A stretch of 47,104 nucleotides of DNA from Bacteroidales bacterium. Lineage in GTDB: Bacteria > Bacteroidota > Bacteroidia > Bacteroidales > VadinHA17. This document shows, one piece after another, positions 1 through 10,366 of this stretch. Numbering within the stretch: position 1 is the stretch's first letter; each line of letters starts with the position of its first letter. A model generated the notes under the pieces. That model worked only from the letters and a program-made list of their open reading frames with translations, searched no databases and had not been told where the DNA came from. The position numbers were made by a program, and so were the translations under genes. The DNA is taken from the NCBI GenBank assembly GCA_030596125.1, contig JAUVKT010000011.1, positions 1-47,104 on the forward strand, given 5' to 3'.

Positions 1-1579
1 TAAGATAGAACTGAAGAACATTTGATGATTCAATTTCCAGAGGTGTAACCTTCCCATTTATTAAATCTTTTGATTCGAGGCTCAGGTAATCATTGATCTT
101 AGTAACTGCAGATCCATTAATTTCTTCGGGTGGGTTTTTCCTGTAATTAATCATCATATTGGTGATCTCCACGGCTCCCTCTTTCCCTTTTCTTACAATA
201 TTAATAAGTCTCTCCTTATAAAACCCATATTCGTGGTAAATGTCTATTAAAAGTTCATAGATGGTTTTTCCTTCAGAAGCAGCGAATGCTGCTATCTCAG
301 CGACTAGGGCACAAGATCCTACTGCATCTTTATCACGTACATAGTCGCCAGGTAAAAAACCAAAACTCTCTTCACCGCCTCCGATAAACTTTTTACTATC
401 GCCTATATTAACCATAAGGCTGGCAAAATATTTGAATCCTGTAAGTACATTAAAGCACTCAACTCTGTTTTGATCAGCTATCTTATCAAAAAGATCGGAT
501 GTAACTATCGTTTTAATGATGTACTCATTTCCTGTTAAAAGGTTTCTCTCTTTCATCTGGCTGATAATATACCAGATAAGGATTAAACCGGTCTGATTAC
601 CATTCAGAAGGACAAATTCATTTCTACTGTTTCGTACTGCAATACCCAGTCTGTCGGCATCGGGATCAGTCGCCATAACTACGACAGCATCGGTTTTCAG
701 AGCCTTTTCAATTGCCATCTTAAGTGCTGCCGACTCCTCCGGGTTGGGCGATTTAACGGTTGGGAAATTACCATCTACTATGTCCTGTTCGGGAACGTTT
801 ATAATATTTGTAAACCCAAACCTTTTCATTGCATCGGGTACTAATTTAACCCCGGTACCATGTATTGGTGTGTATACGATGCCAATATCATGATATTTCC
901 TTATTATGTCAGGGTTAATACTGTAGACGGCGGCAGCTTCAATAAAGAGTTCATCTATCTCTTTGCCGATAGAATGAATCAAATCAGGATTGGGATCAAA
1001 TTTTATATCTTTTACTGATTTTATATCTTTTACCTCACTGATAATATTGGTGTCGTGTGGTGAGGTTATTTGTCCGCCGTCGTCCCAGTAGGCTTTATAA
1101 CCGTTATACTCCGGGGGATTGTGAGATGCTGTTATAATTACACCACTTTTACATCCAAGATGGCGAATTGCAAATGATAACTCAGGAGTTGGTCTAAGGG
1201 CATCAAAAAGATAAACCTCAATACCATTGGCAGAAAATATCTCTGCGGCAACTTCGGCAAAGTACCTGCTGTTATTTCTGCAATCATAACCGATTGCTAC
1301 TTTTATTACCTCTCTGTTTCCAAACTGTTTGATAAGGTAATTCGAAAGCCCCTGCGTTGTCAGTCCGAGTGTGTATTTGTTCATCCTGTTGGTACCTGCT
1401 CCCATTATACCTCTTAGTCCGCCGGTACCAAACTCAAGATCTTTGTAAAATGCATCTACAAGGGCTTTCTCATCATTAGCCATCATGTTACGTACTTCGG
1501 ACCTTGTCTCTTCATCATACTCATCTGTCAGCCATGTTGCTGCTTTGGAGCGAATAATTTCAATTTCATTGTTATCCAT
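1..1579 (-). CDS. phosphoglucomutase/phosphomannomutase family protein (C-terminus beyond window edge)
   Basis: Reverse-strand reading frame from ATG at 1579 (MDNNEIIRSKAATWLTDEYDEETRSEV...LEFGTGGLRGIMGAGTNRMN...GVIITASHNPPEYNGYKAYWDDGGQI...ATDPDADRLGIAVRN). TASHNP and DPDADR are phosphohexomutase motifs. Open to the left edge, so absent from the ORF track. Confidence 0.93.
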   Translation of the reverse strand, partial: MDNNEIEIIRSKAATWLTDEYDEETRSEVRNMMANDEKALVDAFYKDLEFGTGGLRGIMGAGTNRMNKYTLGLTTQGLSNYLIKQFGNREVIKVAIGYDCRNNSRYFAEVAAEIFSANGIEVYLFDALRPTPELSFAIRHLGCKSGVIITASHNPPEYNGYKAYWDDGGQITSPHDTNIISEVKDIKSVKDIKFDPNPDLIHSIGKEIDELFIEAAAVYSINPDIIRKYHDIGIVYTPIHGTGVKLVPDAMKRFGFTNIINVPEQDIVDGNFPTVKSPNPEESAALKMAIEKALKTDAVVVMATDPDADRLGIAVRNSRNEFVLLNGNQTGLILIWYIISQMKERNLLTGNEYIIKTIVTSDLFDKIADQNRVECFNVLTGFKYFASLMVNIGDSKKFIGGGEESFGFLPGDYVRDKDAVGSCALVAEIAAFAASEGKTIYELLIDIYHEYGFYKERLINIVRKGKEGAVEITNMMINYRKNPPEEINGSAVTKINDYLSLESKDLINGKVTPLEIESSNVLQFYL

Positions 1580-2453
1580 AGTTCACGCTAATTTTATTAA
1601 GACACAAAGCCAGACTCTCTTTCCAATGTGGAATAGTCAGGCTATAACTTTTTAATATTTTGTCTTTACTCATTACTGAATAGACCGGTCGTTGAGCAGG
1701 CAGAGGATAACCTGATGTGGGTATAGGTACAATTTTAGTATTTAATTTTTTGATGTTTATAATTTCTGTGGCAAATTGATACCATGTTGCTTCACCCAGG
1801 TTAGAGTAATGAAAGATTCCCGGTCTGAAAATATTTTCTCCTGATTCTGCTTTTCTGATTATCTCAATAAGTGTGGCAGCAAGGTCATATGCATATGTGG
1901 GTGTTCCTGTCTGGTCGTCAACTATTTTCACCTCATCCATTTTCCCGGCAAGCTTCAGGACGGTCTTGACAAAATTGCTCCCAAATGATGAATAGAGCCA
2001 TGATGTTCTGATTACCATGGAATTTGCATTCTTAAGTGCTTCTTTTTCTCCCAGAAGTTTCGACAGACCGTATTTTGAGATGGGCGATGGAATATCGGTT
2101 TCGGTATATGGGATTTTTGAATTTCCATCAAACACGAAATCGGTTGATATATGTATCAGTCTGCAATCTGTTTTACTGATTGCCTTAACAATATTAGAAA
2201 CTGCAGTTCCATTGATCTGGTTAGCTTTGTCTTCGTTTGTTTCAGCCTTATCAACTGCAGTGTATCCTGCACAATTTATTATATAGCGTGGTTTTTCCCT
2301 GTTTATGACAGAGCTTAGCTTATTAAAATCTGTTATGTCGAGTGTGTCGATATCTGTAAATATAAATCTTGCGCCGGGCAGGTTTCCCCGCATCTCATTC
2401 AGTTCGCTTCCCAGTTGTCCGTCTGATCCTGTAATAAGAATTGTAAACTCCAT
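1572..2453 (-). CDS. rfbD: dTDP-4-dehydrorhamnose reductase
   Basis: N-terminal GxxGQLG Rossmann motif, STDFVFDG, YGxSKLLGE; adjacent to rfbC/rfbA. Overlaps the upstream mutase start by 8 bp. Confidence 0.93.
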   Translation of the reverse strand: MEFTILITGSDGQLGSELNEMRGNLPGARFIFTDIDTLDITDFNKLSSVINREKPRYIINCAGYTAVDKAETNEDKANQINGTAVSNIVKAISKTDCRLIHISTDFVFDGNSKIPYTETDIPSPISKYGLSKLLGEKEALKNANSMVIRTSWLYSSFGSNFVKTVLKLAGKMDEVKIVDDQTGTPTYAYDLAATLIEIIRKAESGENIFRPGIFHYSNLGEATWYQFATEIINIKKLNTKIVPIPTSGYPLPAQRPVYSVMSKDKILKSYSLTIPHWKESLALCLNKISVNYG

Positions 2454-2455
2454 AT

Positions 2456-3004
2456 TCAGAAATTCATTTCAGCTTTATTTATCTCCGGATTATTCAGATC
2501 TTTATCACTTACGATGGCTTTTGCAAGATCTATCTGCCAGTCGATCCCAATTGTTCTGTCATTAAAAAGAATACCTCTCTCGTGCTCTTTACTGTAGAGA
2601 TTATCACATTTATAAAGAATGACAGCTTCGTCACTTATAACTGAGAACCCGTGAGCAAATCCACGTGGTATAAAGAGCTGTTTTTTTTCTTCGGAATCGA
2701 GAAACAGGCCGAACCATTTTTTATATGTAGGTGAGTCGGTTCGCAGATCAACAGCAACATCAAAAATTTTCCCTTTTATAACCCTGATAAGCTTTGACTG
2801 CGCCTTAGGGTTCAACTGGTAATGTAGTCCCCTTATCACATTCAGGGCTGATTTTGATTCATTATCCTGCAGCGGGTAATAATCGAGTCCCTTATCGAGA
2901 AAATTTTTCTGATTATAACTTTCGAAGAAATAACCCCTTGTATCCTTATATACTACAGGCTCAATAATCAGAAGTCCCGGAAAATTAGTTTCAATAACTC
3001 TCAT
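2456..3004 (-). CDS. rfbC: dTDP-4-dehydrorhamnose 3,5-epimerase
   Basis: RGYFFESYN, NVIRGLHYQ, LFIPRGFAHGF motifs; gene context. Confidence 0.95.
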   Translation of the reverse strand: MRVIETNFPGLLIIEPVVYKDTRGYFFESYNQKNFLDKGLDYYPLQDNESKSALNVIRGLHYQLNPKAQSKLIRVIKGKIFDVAVDLRTDSPTYKKWFGLFLDSEEKKQLFIPRGFAHGFSVISDEAVILYKCDNLYSKEHERGILFNDRTIGIDWQIDLAKAIVSDKDLNNPEINKAEMNF

Positions 3005-3019
3005 TAATTGGATAAGTTA

Positions 3020-3913
3020 TTATCTGTTTTCATTATAAATCCGTATCCCTTCATCAGCAATTCGTTTGAGGTAGGCTCCATACTGACTTTTACCGTAAGA
3101 TTCTGCCAGCCATAACAATTGTTCCCTGTCGATAAAACCTCTTATATATGCTATTTCTTCAATACATGAAGCTTTGAGACCCTGTCTCTGCTCAAGAGTT
3201 GCAATGAAGTTTGATGCTTGCAACAGACTGTCGTAAGTACCTGTATCGAGCCATGCCATACCCCTGCCTAAAAGATTAACTTTCAGACTGCCCTCATCCA
3301 GGTAAAGCTTGTTAAGATCTGTAATTTCGAGTTCACCTCTTGCTGAGGGTTTGAGTGATTTGGCTTTATCGACAACATCGTTCCCATAAAAATATAATCC
3401 GGTTACAGCATAATTTGACTTGGGTTTTGCCGGCTTCTCCTCAATTGATACTGCATTTTTGTATTTATCAAATTCTACAACTCCATATCTTTCAGGGTCA
3501 GTTACATAATATCCAAAAACAGATGCACCTGATTTTATTTCTGCAGTTTTCAGCAGGGTGTCTCCAAAACCGTGTCCGTAGAAAATATTGTCGCCCAGGA
3601 TCATGCATACCGGATCGGGGCCGATAAATTCTTCACCGATCATAAATGCCTGTGCCAGTCCTTCCGGTTCAGGTTGTGTGGCATAAGAAAAGCTCATTCC
3701 AAGATTTGAGCCATCACCTAACAGATCCTCGAACACCAGTACATCCCTGGGAGTTGATATAACCAATACTTCCCTGATACCTGCAAGCATTAATACCGAG
3801 AGCGGATAATAGATCATAGGTTTATCATAAACCGGTAATATCTGTTTTGAAATTGATTTTGTAACAGGATGTAACCTGGTACCTGCTCCGCCGGCTAAAA
3901 TAATACCTTTCAT
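3020..3913 (-). CDS. rfbA: glucose-1-phosphate thymidylyltransferase
   Basis: [57 protein letters not shown]. Confidence 0.97.
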   Translation of the reverse strand: MKGIILAGGAGTRLHPVTKSISKQILPVYDKPMIYYPLSVLMLAGIREVLVISTPRDVLVFEDLLGDGSNLGMSFSYATQPEPEGLAQAFMIGEEFIGPDPVCMILGDNIFYGHGFGDTLLKTAEIKSGASVFGYYVTDPERYGVVEFDKYKNAVSIEEKPAKPKSNYAVTGLYFYGNDVVDKAKSLKPSARGELEITDLNKLYLDEGSLKVNLLGRGMAWLDTGTYDSLLQASNFIATLEQRQGLKASCIEEIAYIRGFIDREQLLWLAESYGKSQYGAYLKRIADEGIRIYNENR

Positions 3914-3942
3914 TTAATAGCTGTTTAACTTATAGTTAATAA

Positions 3943-4884
3943 TTATTTGTCAGAAATTTTTCTGAAATATTCACATGTTTTCCTGAGCCCCTCATCGAGT
4001 GCAGTAACCGGTTTCCATCCAAGTTTCTTATTTGCTAACGAGATATCCGGCTTACGCCTAAGAGGATCATCTTCAGGAAGTGGTTTAAATATAATATCAG
4101 AACCCGAACCGGTAATGTCGATGATCTTTGCGGCCATATTAAGTATTGTTATCTCTTCAGGGTTCCCAAGGTTTATTGGGCCGGTGCATTTACCATCATA
4201 TTCCATCAATTTCTTCAGACCTTCAATAAGATCATCAATATACTGGAAACTTCTTGTTTGATTACCATCACCAAAGACGGTAATATCTTCACCTTTTAGC
4301 GCCTGGACGGTAAAATTGGATACAACTCTTCCGTCATCAGGCATCATACGGGGTCCGTATGTATTAAATATCCTTGCTATCCTGATGTCGACATTGTTTT
4401 GCATATGATAACTCATAAACAATGTTTCGGCGCATCTTTTCCCTTCGTCATAACATGCCCGCGGACCAAGTGGATTAACGTTTCCCCAATAGGTCTCAGG
4501 CTGAGGATGTACAAGTGGATCACCATATACTTCGCTTGTTGAAGCTTGCAATATTCTTGCACCGGTTCGTTTTGCAAGTCCGAGCAAATTAATCGAACCC
4601 ATTACAGATGTCTTAACGGTTTTTATGGCATTATACTGGTAATGTATTGGAGAAGCAGGACATGCAAGGTTGTAAATCTCATCTACTGCGGCATAAAATG
4701 GCATTGTAATATCATGCCTTATTAATTCAAAGTATGGGTCATTAATAAGATCAATAATGTTTTTTCTGGAACCTGTAAAATAGTTGTCCAGACATAAAAC
4801 TTCATTACCATCGTTTAACAGACTTTCGCATAGATGAGACCCAATAAATCCGGCACCTCCGGTCACTAATATTCTTTTTCTCAT
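3943..4884 (-). CDS. UDP-glucuronate decarboxylase (UDP-xylose synthase) family SDR protein
   Basis: [86 protein letters not shown]: characteristic UXS rather than RfbB. Confidence 0.9.
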   Translation of the reverse strand: MRKRILVTGGAGFIGSHLCESLLNDGNEVLCLDNYFTGSRKNIIDLINDPYFELIRHDITMPFYAAVDEIYNLACPASPIHYQYNAIKTVKTSVMGSINLLGLAKRTGARILQASTSEVYGDPLVHPQPETYWGNVNPLGPRACYDEGKRCAETLFMSYHMQNNVDIRIARIFNTYGPRMMPDDGRVVSNFTVQALKGEDITVFGDGNQTRSFQYIDDLIEGLKKLMEYDGKCTGPINLGNPEEITILNMAAKIIDITGSGSDIIFKPLPEDDPLRRKPDISLANKKLGWKPVTALDEGLRKTCEYFRKISDK

Positions 4885-5212
4885 GAACTATTTTTATCAA
4901 TTTCCTTTGTGTGTCATTCTGAAAACCGAATAATATTGAACCAAAAAAGTCTCTTTATCCAAATAGCTTAAAAAGGCCAGACAGATTTATATAGAAACAA
5001 GTTTGTACGACATTTGAATGACTTCATTTTTATAACATACAAATATAGTAATTCCTGAATTATCAAAAAATCGATATAGCATTTCTATATGGTCTTAGGT
5101 ACGTGAAAACTAACTAAATATTAGGATTTTAGATTAGTCTTAAGTAATTTTGCGTTCAATTTTTATCAATATAATGTCTAACTTATTAATTATTAGATTA
5201 TTCAATTAAATC

Positions 5213-7366
5213 ATGTCAGAAAAAAGTAAGAACGAAACTGAAAAGGCTGTAGAGGCTACAGAGGCTGTAAAAGAAGAGGCTGTAGAGGCAGTAAAAGAAG
5301 AGGCTGTAGAGGCTGTAAAAGAAGAGGCTGTAGAGGCAGTAAAAGAAGAGGCTGTAGAGGCAGTAAAAGAAGAGGCTGTAGAGGTTGAGCAAAGCGAAAT
5401 CCCGCCAAGCGGGACTGTAAAAGAAGAGGCTGTAGAGGTTGAGCAAAGCGAAATCCCGCCAAGCGGGACTGTAAAAGAGAAGGCTGTAAAGGCTGTAAAA
5501 GAAGAGGTAGTTGAGACTGTAAAGGCAGTAAAGAAAGCGAAAAAAGTAAAGGTTGATGTTGATGACAAACCTGAAAAAACATCGGTTGAAGATTTTGACT
5601 GGGATGTTTTTGAGAGTAAAGGCTCTCATGAATCTCCTAAGTTTAAGGAGTATGAGACTATGTACAATGAAACATTGTCAACAATTGCAGTTGATGAGGT
5701 TGTAGATGGTAACGTAATCTCAATGACCAAGCGTGAAGTTGTAATTAATATCGGGTACAAGTCAGAAGGTGTTGTGAGCCTGAATGAATTCAGGTATAAT
5801 CCGGATCTCAAGCCGGGTGATACAGTTGAAGTTTATGTAGAGAGCCAGGAGGATAAAAAAGGACAGCTTATTTTGTCTCACAAGAGAGCTCGTGCACTTA
5901 AATCCTGGGAAAGGGTTAATACGGCTCTCGAAAATGATGAAATTATCAATGGTTACATCAAGTGTCGCACCAAAGGTGGTATGATCGTAGATGTTTTTGG
6001 TATAGAGGCCTTCCTTCCAGGATCACAGATTGATGTCAAGCCAATACGCGACTATGATATTTATGTCAATAAAACAATGGAATTCAAGGTTGTTAAGATA
6101 AATCATGAATTCAAAAATGTTGTTGTGTCTCATAAAGCACTTATTGAGGCTGAACTTGAGACTCAAAAGAAAGAGATTATAGCTAAACTTGAAAAGGGAC
6201 AGGTTCTTGAGGGAACAGTTAAGAATATTACATCCTATGGAGTATTTATTGACCTTGGTGGAGTAGATGGCCTTATCCATATTACAGATCTTTCATGGGG
6301 CAGGGTTAACCATCCTGAAGAGATCGTTCAACTTGATCAGAAGTTGAATGTTGTAATTCTTGACTTCGATGATGATAAGAAGAGAATTGCTCTTGGTCTG
6401 AAGCAACTTACATCTCATCCATGGGATTCCCTTGACGAGAAACTGAAAGTTGGTGATAATATTAAAGGTAAAGTTGTTGTGATGGCTGATTATGGCGCGT
6501 TTGTTGAGATTGCATCCGGAGTTGAAGGTCTGATTCACGTATCTGAAATGTCATGGTCGCAACATCTCAGAAGCGCTCAGGAATTTATGACTGTGGGTGA
6601 TGAGGTTAATGCTGTTATTCTTACACTTGATCGTGAACAGAGAAAAATGTCACTCGGAATTAAACAGCTTAAGACCGATCCGTGGGAAAAAATTGATGAA
6701 AAATATTCAGTGGGTTCGAAGCACACAGCAAAGGTGCGTAATTTTACCAATTTTGGAGTATTTGTAGAAATTGAAGAGGGGATTGACGGATTGATCCATA
6801 TATCTGATCTTTCATGGACCAAAAAAATTAAGCATCCGGCTGAATTTACATCTATCGATTCTGAGATTGAGGTAGCTGTACTTGAGATTGATAAGGAAAA
6901 CAGGAGGTTGAGCCTGGGACATAAGCAACTTGAAGAGAACCCATGGGATGTATTTGAAGATCTGTTTACTGTCGATTCTATCCATGAAGGCACAATCGTA
7001 AACGTGTTTGATAAAGGAGCAGTAGTTGCACTTCAGTATGGTGTTGAAGGATTTGTTACTCCAAAACATCTTGTTAAAGAAGATGGATCTTCCGGCAAAA
7101 TAGAGGAAAAGTTGCAATTCAAGGTTATTGAATTCAATAAGGCTGCCAAAAAGATAATTTTGTCTCATAGCAGAATATTTGAGGATGAAAAGCGCGGAAA
7201 AAAACATGAAACACCCAAAAGTGCTCATAAGGATACAAAGCATACTGCCAGGAAAATCAAATCAAATCTTGAAAAAACAACTCTTGGTGATATAACTGAT
7301 TTAGCGGCTCTTAAAGAAGAAATGGAAGAAAAAGAGAATAAATCTTCCAAATCTAAGAAAAAATAG
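5213..7366 (+). CDS. rpsA: 30S ribosomal protein S1 with expanded repetitive N-terminal extension
   Basis: Six S1-type repeats recognisable (e.g. VLEGTVKNITSYGVFIDLGGVDGLIHITDLSW, HTAKVRNFTNFGVFVEIEEGIDGLIHISDLSW). N-terminus is EAVKEEAVEAVKEE tandem repeats; Lys-rich C-terminus. Confidence 0.95.
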   Translation: MSEKSKNETEKAVEATEAVKEEAVEAVKEEAVEAVKEEAVEAVKEEAVEAVKEEAVEVEQSEIPPSGTVKEEAVEVEQSEIPPSGTVKEKAVKAVKEEVVETVKAVKKAKKVKVDVDDKPEKTSVEDFDWDVFESKGSHESPKFKEYETMYNETLSTIAVDEVVDGNVISMTKREVVINIGYKSEGVVSLNEFRYNPDLKPGDTVEVYVESQEDKKGQLILSHKRARALKSWERVNTALENDEIINGYIKCRTKGGMIVDVFGIEAFLPGSQIDVKPIRDYDIYVNKTMEFKVVKINHEFKNVVVSHKALIEAELETQKKEIIAKLEKGQVLEGTVKNITSYGVFIDLGGVDGLIHITDLSWGRVNHPEEIVQLDQKLNVVILDFDDDKKRIALGLKQLTSHPWDSLDEKLKVGDNIKGKVVVMADYGAFVEIASGVEGLIHVSEMSWSQHLRSAQEFMTVGDEVNAVILTLDREQRKMSLGIKQLKTDPWEKIDEKYSVGSKHTAKVRNFTNFGVFVEIEEGIDGLIHISDLSWTKKIKHPAEFTSIDSEIEVAVLEIDKENRRLSLGHKQLEENPWDVFEDLFTVDSIHEGTIVNVFDKGAVVALQYGVEGFVTPKHLVKEDGSSGKIEEKLQFKVIEFNKAAKKIILSHSRIFEDEKRGKKHETPKSAHKDTKHTARKIKSNLEKTTLGDITDLAALKEEMEEKENKSSKSKKK
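5244..5530 (+). repeat. Tandem coding repeat in rpsA 5' end (about 24-nt unit gaggctgtagaggcagtaaaagaa, then a 54-nt unit in duplicate)
   Basis: Read directly. The 24-nt unit encoding EAVEAVKE recurs; two consecutive 54-nt units carry gaggttgagcaaagcgaaatcccgccaagcggga (5381-5414 and 5435-5468). Confidence 0.93.
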
Positions 7367-7401
7367 ATATATTAGGGCTACTAATTACTAAAGTCAATGC
7401 C

Positions 7402-7740
7402 ATGGATTTTAATATTGAAAATCGGGATAAAAGTACATTAATACAGGTTCAGGCTGAAAAGCTGGATACTCATATAGCTCCGGCTCTTAAGTCTGAATTG
7501 GTGCTTGTTTCAGGAAAAGGAGAGAAAAATATTATTTTGGATCTTGAAAAATGCCAGTATTGTGATTCATCAGGACTGAGCGCAATCCTGGTAGCAAACC
7601 GTTTATGTAAGAATGCTGGTGGTACATTTGTCCTTTGTGGACTGAATGATGCCGTTGAAAGATTAATAACAATCTCCCAGCTTGATACAGTTCTTAATAT
7701 AACCGGTACTGTTGATGATGCTGAAGGCGTTATTTCTTAG
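7402..7740 (+). CDS. STAS-domain anti-sigma factor antagonist-like protein
   Basis: IILDLEKCQYCDSSGLSAILVANRLCKNAGG: STAS signature around the DSSGL phospho-serine motif. Confidence 0.85.
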   Translation: MDFNIENRDKSTLIQVQAEKLDTHIAPALKSELVLVSGKGEKNIILDLEKCQYCDSSGLSAILVANRLCKNAGGTFVLCGLNDAVERLITISQLDTVLNITGTVDDAEGVIS

Positions 7741-7754
7741 ATCAGTTTAGGTCA

Positions 7755-8666
7755 GTGATTTTTGAAATTACAATACTCGGAAGTAGCTCAGCTTTACCGA
7801 CCTCTCAACGATATCCATCCGCTCATGTGCTTAATGCGCATGAGCGGTTTTATTTAATTGACTGCGGGGAGGGAACCCAAATGCAATTAAGAAAGAACCG
7901 GATAAGGTTAGGAAAAATAAATAATATCTTTATCAGTCATATGCATGGCGACCACCTGTTCGGTTTATATGGATTGCTTTCAACCCTGAACCTCACCGGC
8001 AGGAAAACCCCTATGAATATTTTTGCTCCTGAGCAGTTTGGCCCTATAATGCAAAGTCATCTTAGTGATTTTGATCTTTACCTGAGATATGATTTAAACT
8101 TTCACCCTCTTAAAGGTGATAACCCTTCTCTCATATTCGCAGATAAGATTATTACGGTGACCTCAATCCCATTGAGGCACAGGATACCAACCTATGGCTT
8201 TCTTTTCAGGGAAAAACAGAAAGAGAGAAACATAATTAAGGAGTCTCTCAAAGAATACAGGATTCCGCTGGTCTCAATTCCCGGGATCAAGCAGGGAGAA
8301 GATTTTATTACCGGATCGGGGAAAGTTATTCCAAATCGTGATATAACTACCGACCCTCCAATACCAAGATCATATGCATACTGTTCAGACACCTCTTATT
8401 TCGAACAACTGTCGCAATTTGTCAAAGGTGTTGATCTGCTTTACCATGAGGCAACTTTCGGATCTGAACTTGCTGACCTTGCAAGAGAAACCGGCCATTC
8501 CACTTCAATAGAGGCTGCTACTATAGCAAAAAATGCAGGAGTAAAGAAGTTGGTTATTGGTCACTTTTCGGCACGCTATAAAAGCGTAAAACCATTAGTG
8601 GAGGAGGCCAGGTCAGTTTTTAAAGATACAATTGCTGCTGCGGATGATGCAGTTATTACGATTTAA
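7755..8666 (+). CDS. rnz: ribonuclease Z (MBL fold)
   Basis: LGSSSALPT, IDCGEGTQMQLR, FISHMHGDHLFGLYGLLST, CSDTSY, HEATFG, GHFSARY. GTG start in the ORF track. Confidence 0.95.
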   Translation: MIFEITILGSSSALPTSQRYPSAHVLNAHERFYLIDCGEGTQMQLRKNRIRLGKINNIFISHMHGDHLFGLYGLLSTLNLTGRKTPMNIFAPEQFGPIMQSHLSDFDLYLRYDLNFHPLKGDNPSLIFADKIITVTSIPLRHRIPTYGFLFREKQKERNIIKESLKEYRIPLVSIPGIKQGEDFITGSGKVIPNRDITTDPPIPRSYAYCSDTSYFEQLSQFVKGVDLLYHEATFGSELADLARETGHSTSIEAATIAKNAGVKKLVIGHFSARYKSVKPLVEEARSVFKDTIAAADDAVITI

Positions 8667-8732
8667 TTGCCTGAGTCAAACCGAAAAGATTGGCTATATT
8701 TGGTGCAATTATAAATTTAAATTAATAATACT

Positions 8733-10262
8733 TTGCAGGAAAAGATTTTAATACTCGACTTCGGCTCTCAATATACCCAGTTGATAGCTCGCCGGGTTCG
8801 TGAACTGAATGTTTATTGCGAGATACATCCATTTAATGACTTTCCTGAGCCTGATTCGGATATCAGGGGAGTAATACTTTCAGGCAGCCCTTACTCGGTA
8901 CGGGATAGTGAAGCTCTTTACCCGGATCTTGAGAAAATAAAAGGTGTTATACCTCTCCTGGGTGTATGCTATGGAGCACAATACCTTGCTCATAACTACG
9001 GGGGTGAAGTGTTACCTTCGAACACCAGAGAGTATGGCAGGGCTAATATGGTATATGTCGATAATTCAAATCCTCTTTTTAATAATATTACAAAAGGATG
9101 TCAGGTATGGATGTCACATGGTGATACTATTGCCCGTATTCCGGCGAATTATAAGATTATTGGATCTACCGGAGATGTAGAGATAGGTGCCTATCATATA
9201 AAGGGCGAGGATACATGGGGAATTCAGTTTCACCCTGAAGTATACCATACAGTGGAAGGCAAGCAGATACTTGAAAATTTTGTGGCAGGTGTGTGTGGGT
9301 GTTCACAAAACTGGACTCCTGATTCGTTTGTGGAGACTACAGTTAGAGAACTGAGGGCAAAACTGGGAAATGATAAAGTTGTTCTTGGTCTTTCCGGGGG
9401 TGTAGATTCATCAGTTGCCGGATTCCTGCTTAATAAAGCAATCGGAGATAACCTTACATCTATTTTTGTTGATAACGGGCTTTTAAGAAAAGGCGAATTT
9501 GAGAAGGTATTGGAATCATATAAAGGACTAGGTCTCAATGTGATAGGAGTGGATGCTGTCGATAGATTTTTGGATGAGTTAGCAGGTGTTTCAGAACCGG
9601 AGAAGAAAAGGAAGATTATAGGAAGAGTTTTTATTGAAGTATTTGAAGAGGAGGCGCGTAAAGTAAAAAATGTAATATGGCTTGCGCAGGGAACTATTTA
9701 TCCTGATGTTATCGAGTCTGTCTCGGTAAATGGACCTTCAGCTACCATTAAGTCGCACCATAATGTGGGGGGCTTACCAGGGAAGATGAATCTGAAAGTT
9801 ATTGAGCCCCTTAATCTTTTATTTAAGGATGAAGTACGCAAGGTAGGTTCTGCTATGGGCATGCCTGATTATATTTTAAAGCGTCATCCTTTCCCGGGAC
9901 CAGGTCTGTCAATAAGGATACTTGGTGATATTACCAGGGAAAAAGTAAGGATACTCCAGGAAGCCGATGATATATATATAGAGGGTCTGAAGAAAAGTGA
10001 TCTTTATGATAAGGTATGGCAGGCTGGAGTTATATTGCTGCCGGTGAAGTCTGTTGGTGTTATGGGAGATGAGCGCACCTATGAAAATGTTGTTGTATTG
10101 AGAGCTGTTGGTTCCACTGACGGTATGACCGCCGATTGGTCTAACTTGCCTTATGAATTTCTTGGCCGGATATCAAATGAGATTATTAATAAGGTAAAGG
10201 GGATAAACAGGGTGGTATATGATATAAGCTCCAAACCCCCTGCAACTATTGAGTGGGAATAG
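8733..10262 (+). CDS. guaA: GMP synthase (glutamine-hydrolysing)
   Basis: [64 protein letters not shown]-terminal [11 protein letters not shown] start. Confidence 0.98.
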   Translation: MQEKILILDFGSQYTQLIARRVRELNVYCEIHPFNDFPEPDSDIRGVILSGSPYSVRDSEALYPDLEKIKGVIPLLGVCYGAQYLAHNYGGEVLPSNTREYGRANMVYVDNSNPLFNNITKGCQVWMSHGDTIARIPANYKIIGSTGDVEIGAYHIKGEDTWGIQFHPEVYHTVEGKQILENFVAGVCGCSQNWTPDSFVETTVRELRAKLGNDKVVLGLSGGVDSSVAGFLLNKAIGDNLTSIFVDNGLLRKGEFEKVLESYKGLGLNVIGVDAVDRFLDELAGVSEPEKKRKIIGRVFIEVFEEEARKVKNVIWLAQGTIYPDVIESVSVNGPSATIKSHHNVGGLPGKMNLKVIEPLNLLFKDEVRKVGSAMGMPDYILKRHPFPGPGLSIRILGDITREKVRILQEADDIYIEGLKKSDLYDKVWQAGVILLPVKSVGVMGDERTYENVVVLRAVGSTDGMTADWSNLPYEFLGRISNEIINKVKGINRVVYDISSKPPATIEWE

Positions 10263-10366
10263 AGAGGCGAAAGGCGTAAGGCTAAGGCTAAGGAGGGAAG
10301 ACTGCTAACTGAAGACTGAGAGATGTTGGGAGAAAGAAACAAAATGATAAATAATAAATTTCTCTG

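Noticed and set aside
2017-2565. Plus-strand ORFs over rfbD/rfbC (89 and 86 aa)
   Set aside because: Antisense to well-supported conserved genes; composition not protein-like.
5074-5090. Small hairpin ATATAG-CATTT-CTATAT in the long rpsA upstream region, considered as a leader RNA
   Set aside because: AT-only 6-bp stem in AT-rich DNA is expected by chance; no known ribosomal leader recognised by eye.
5206-5629. Three long antisense ORFs opposite the rpsA repeat (e.g. 5206..5568, 5216..5629, 5256..5582)
   Set aside because: All are mirror translations of the low-complexity rpsA repeat (STASSFTASTASS, LYSLFFYSL); no independent start context or family.
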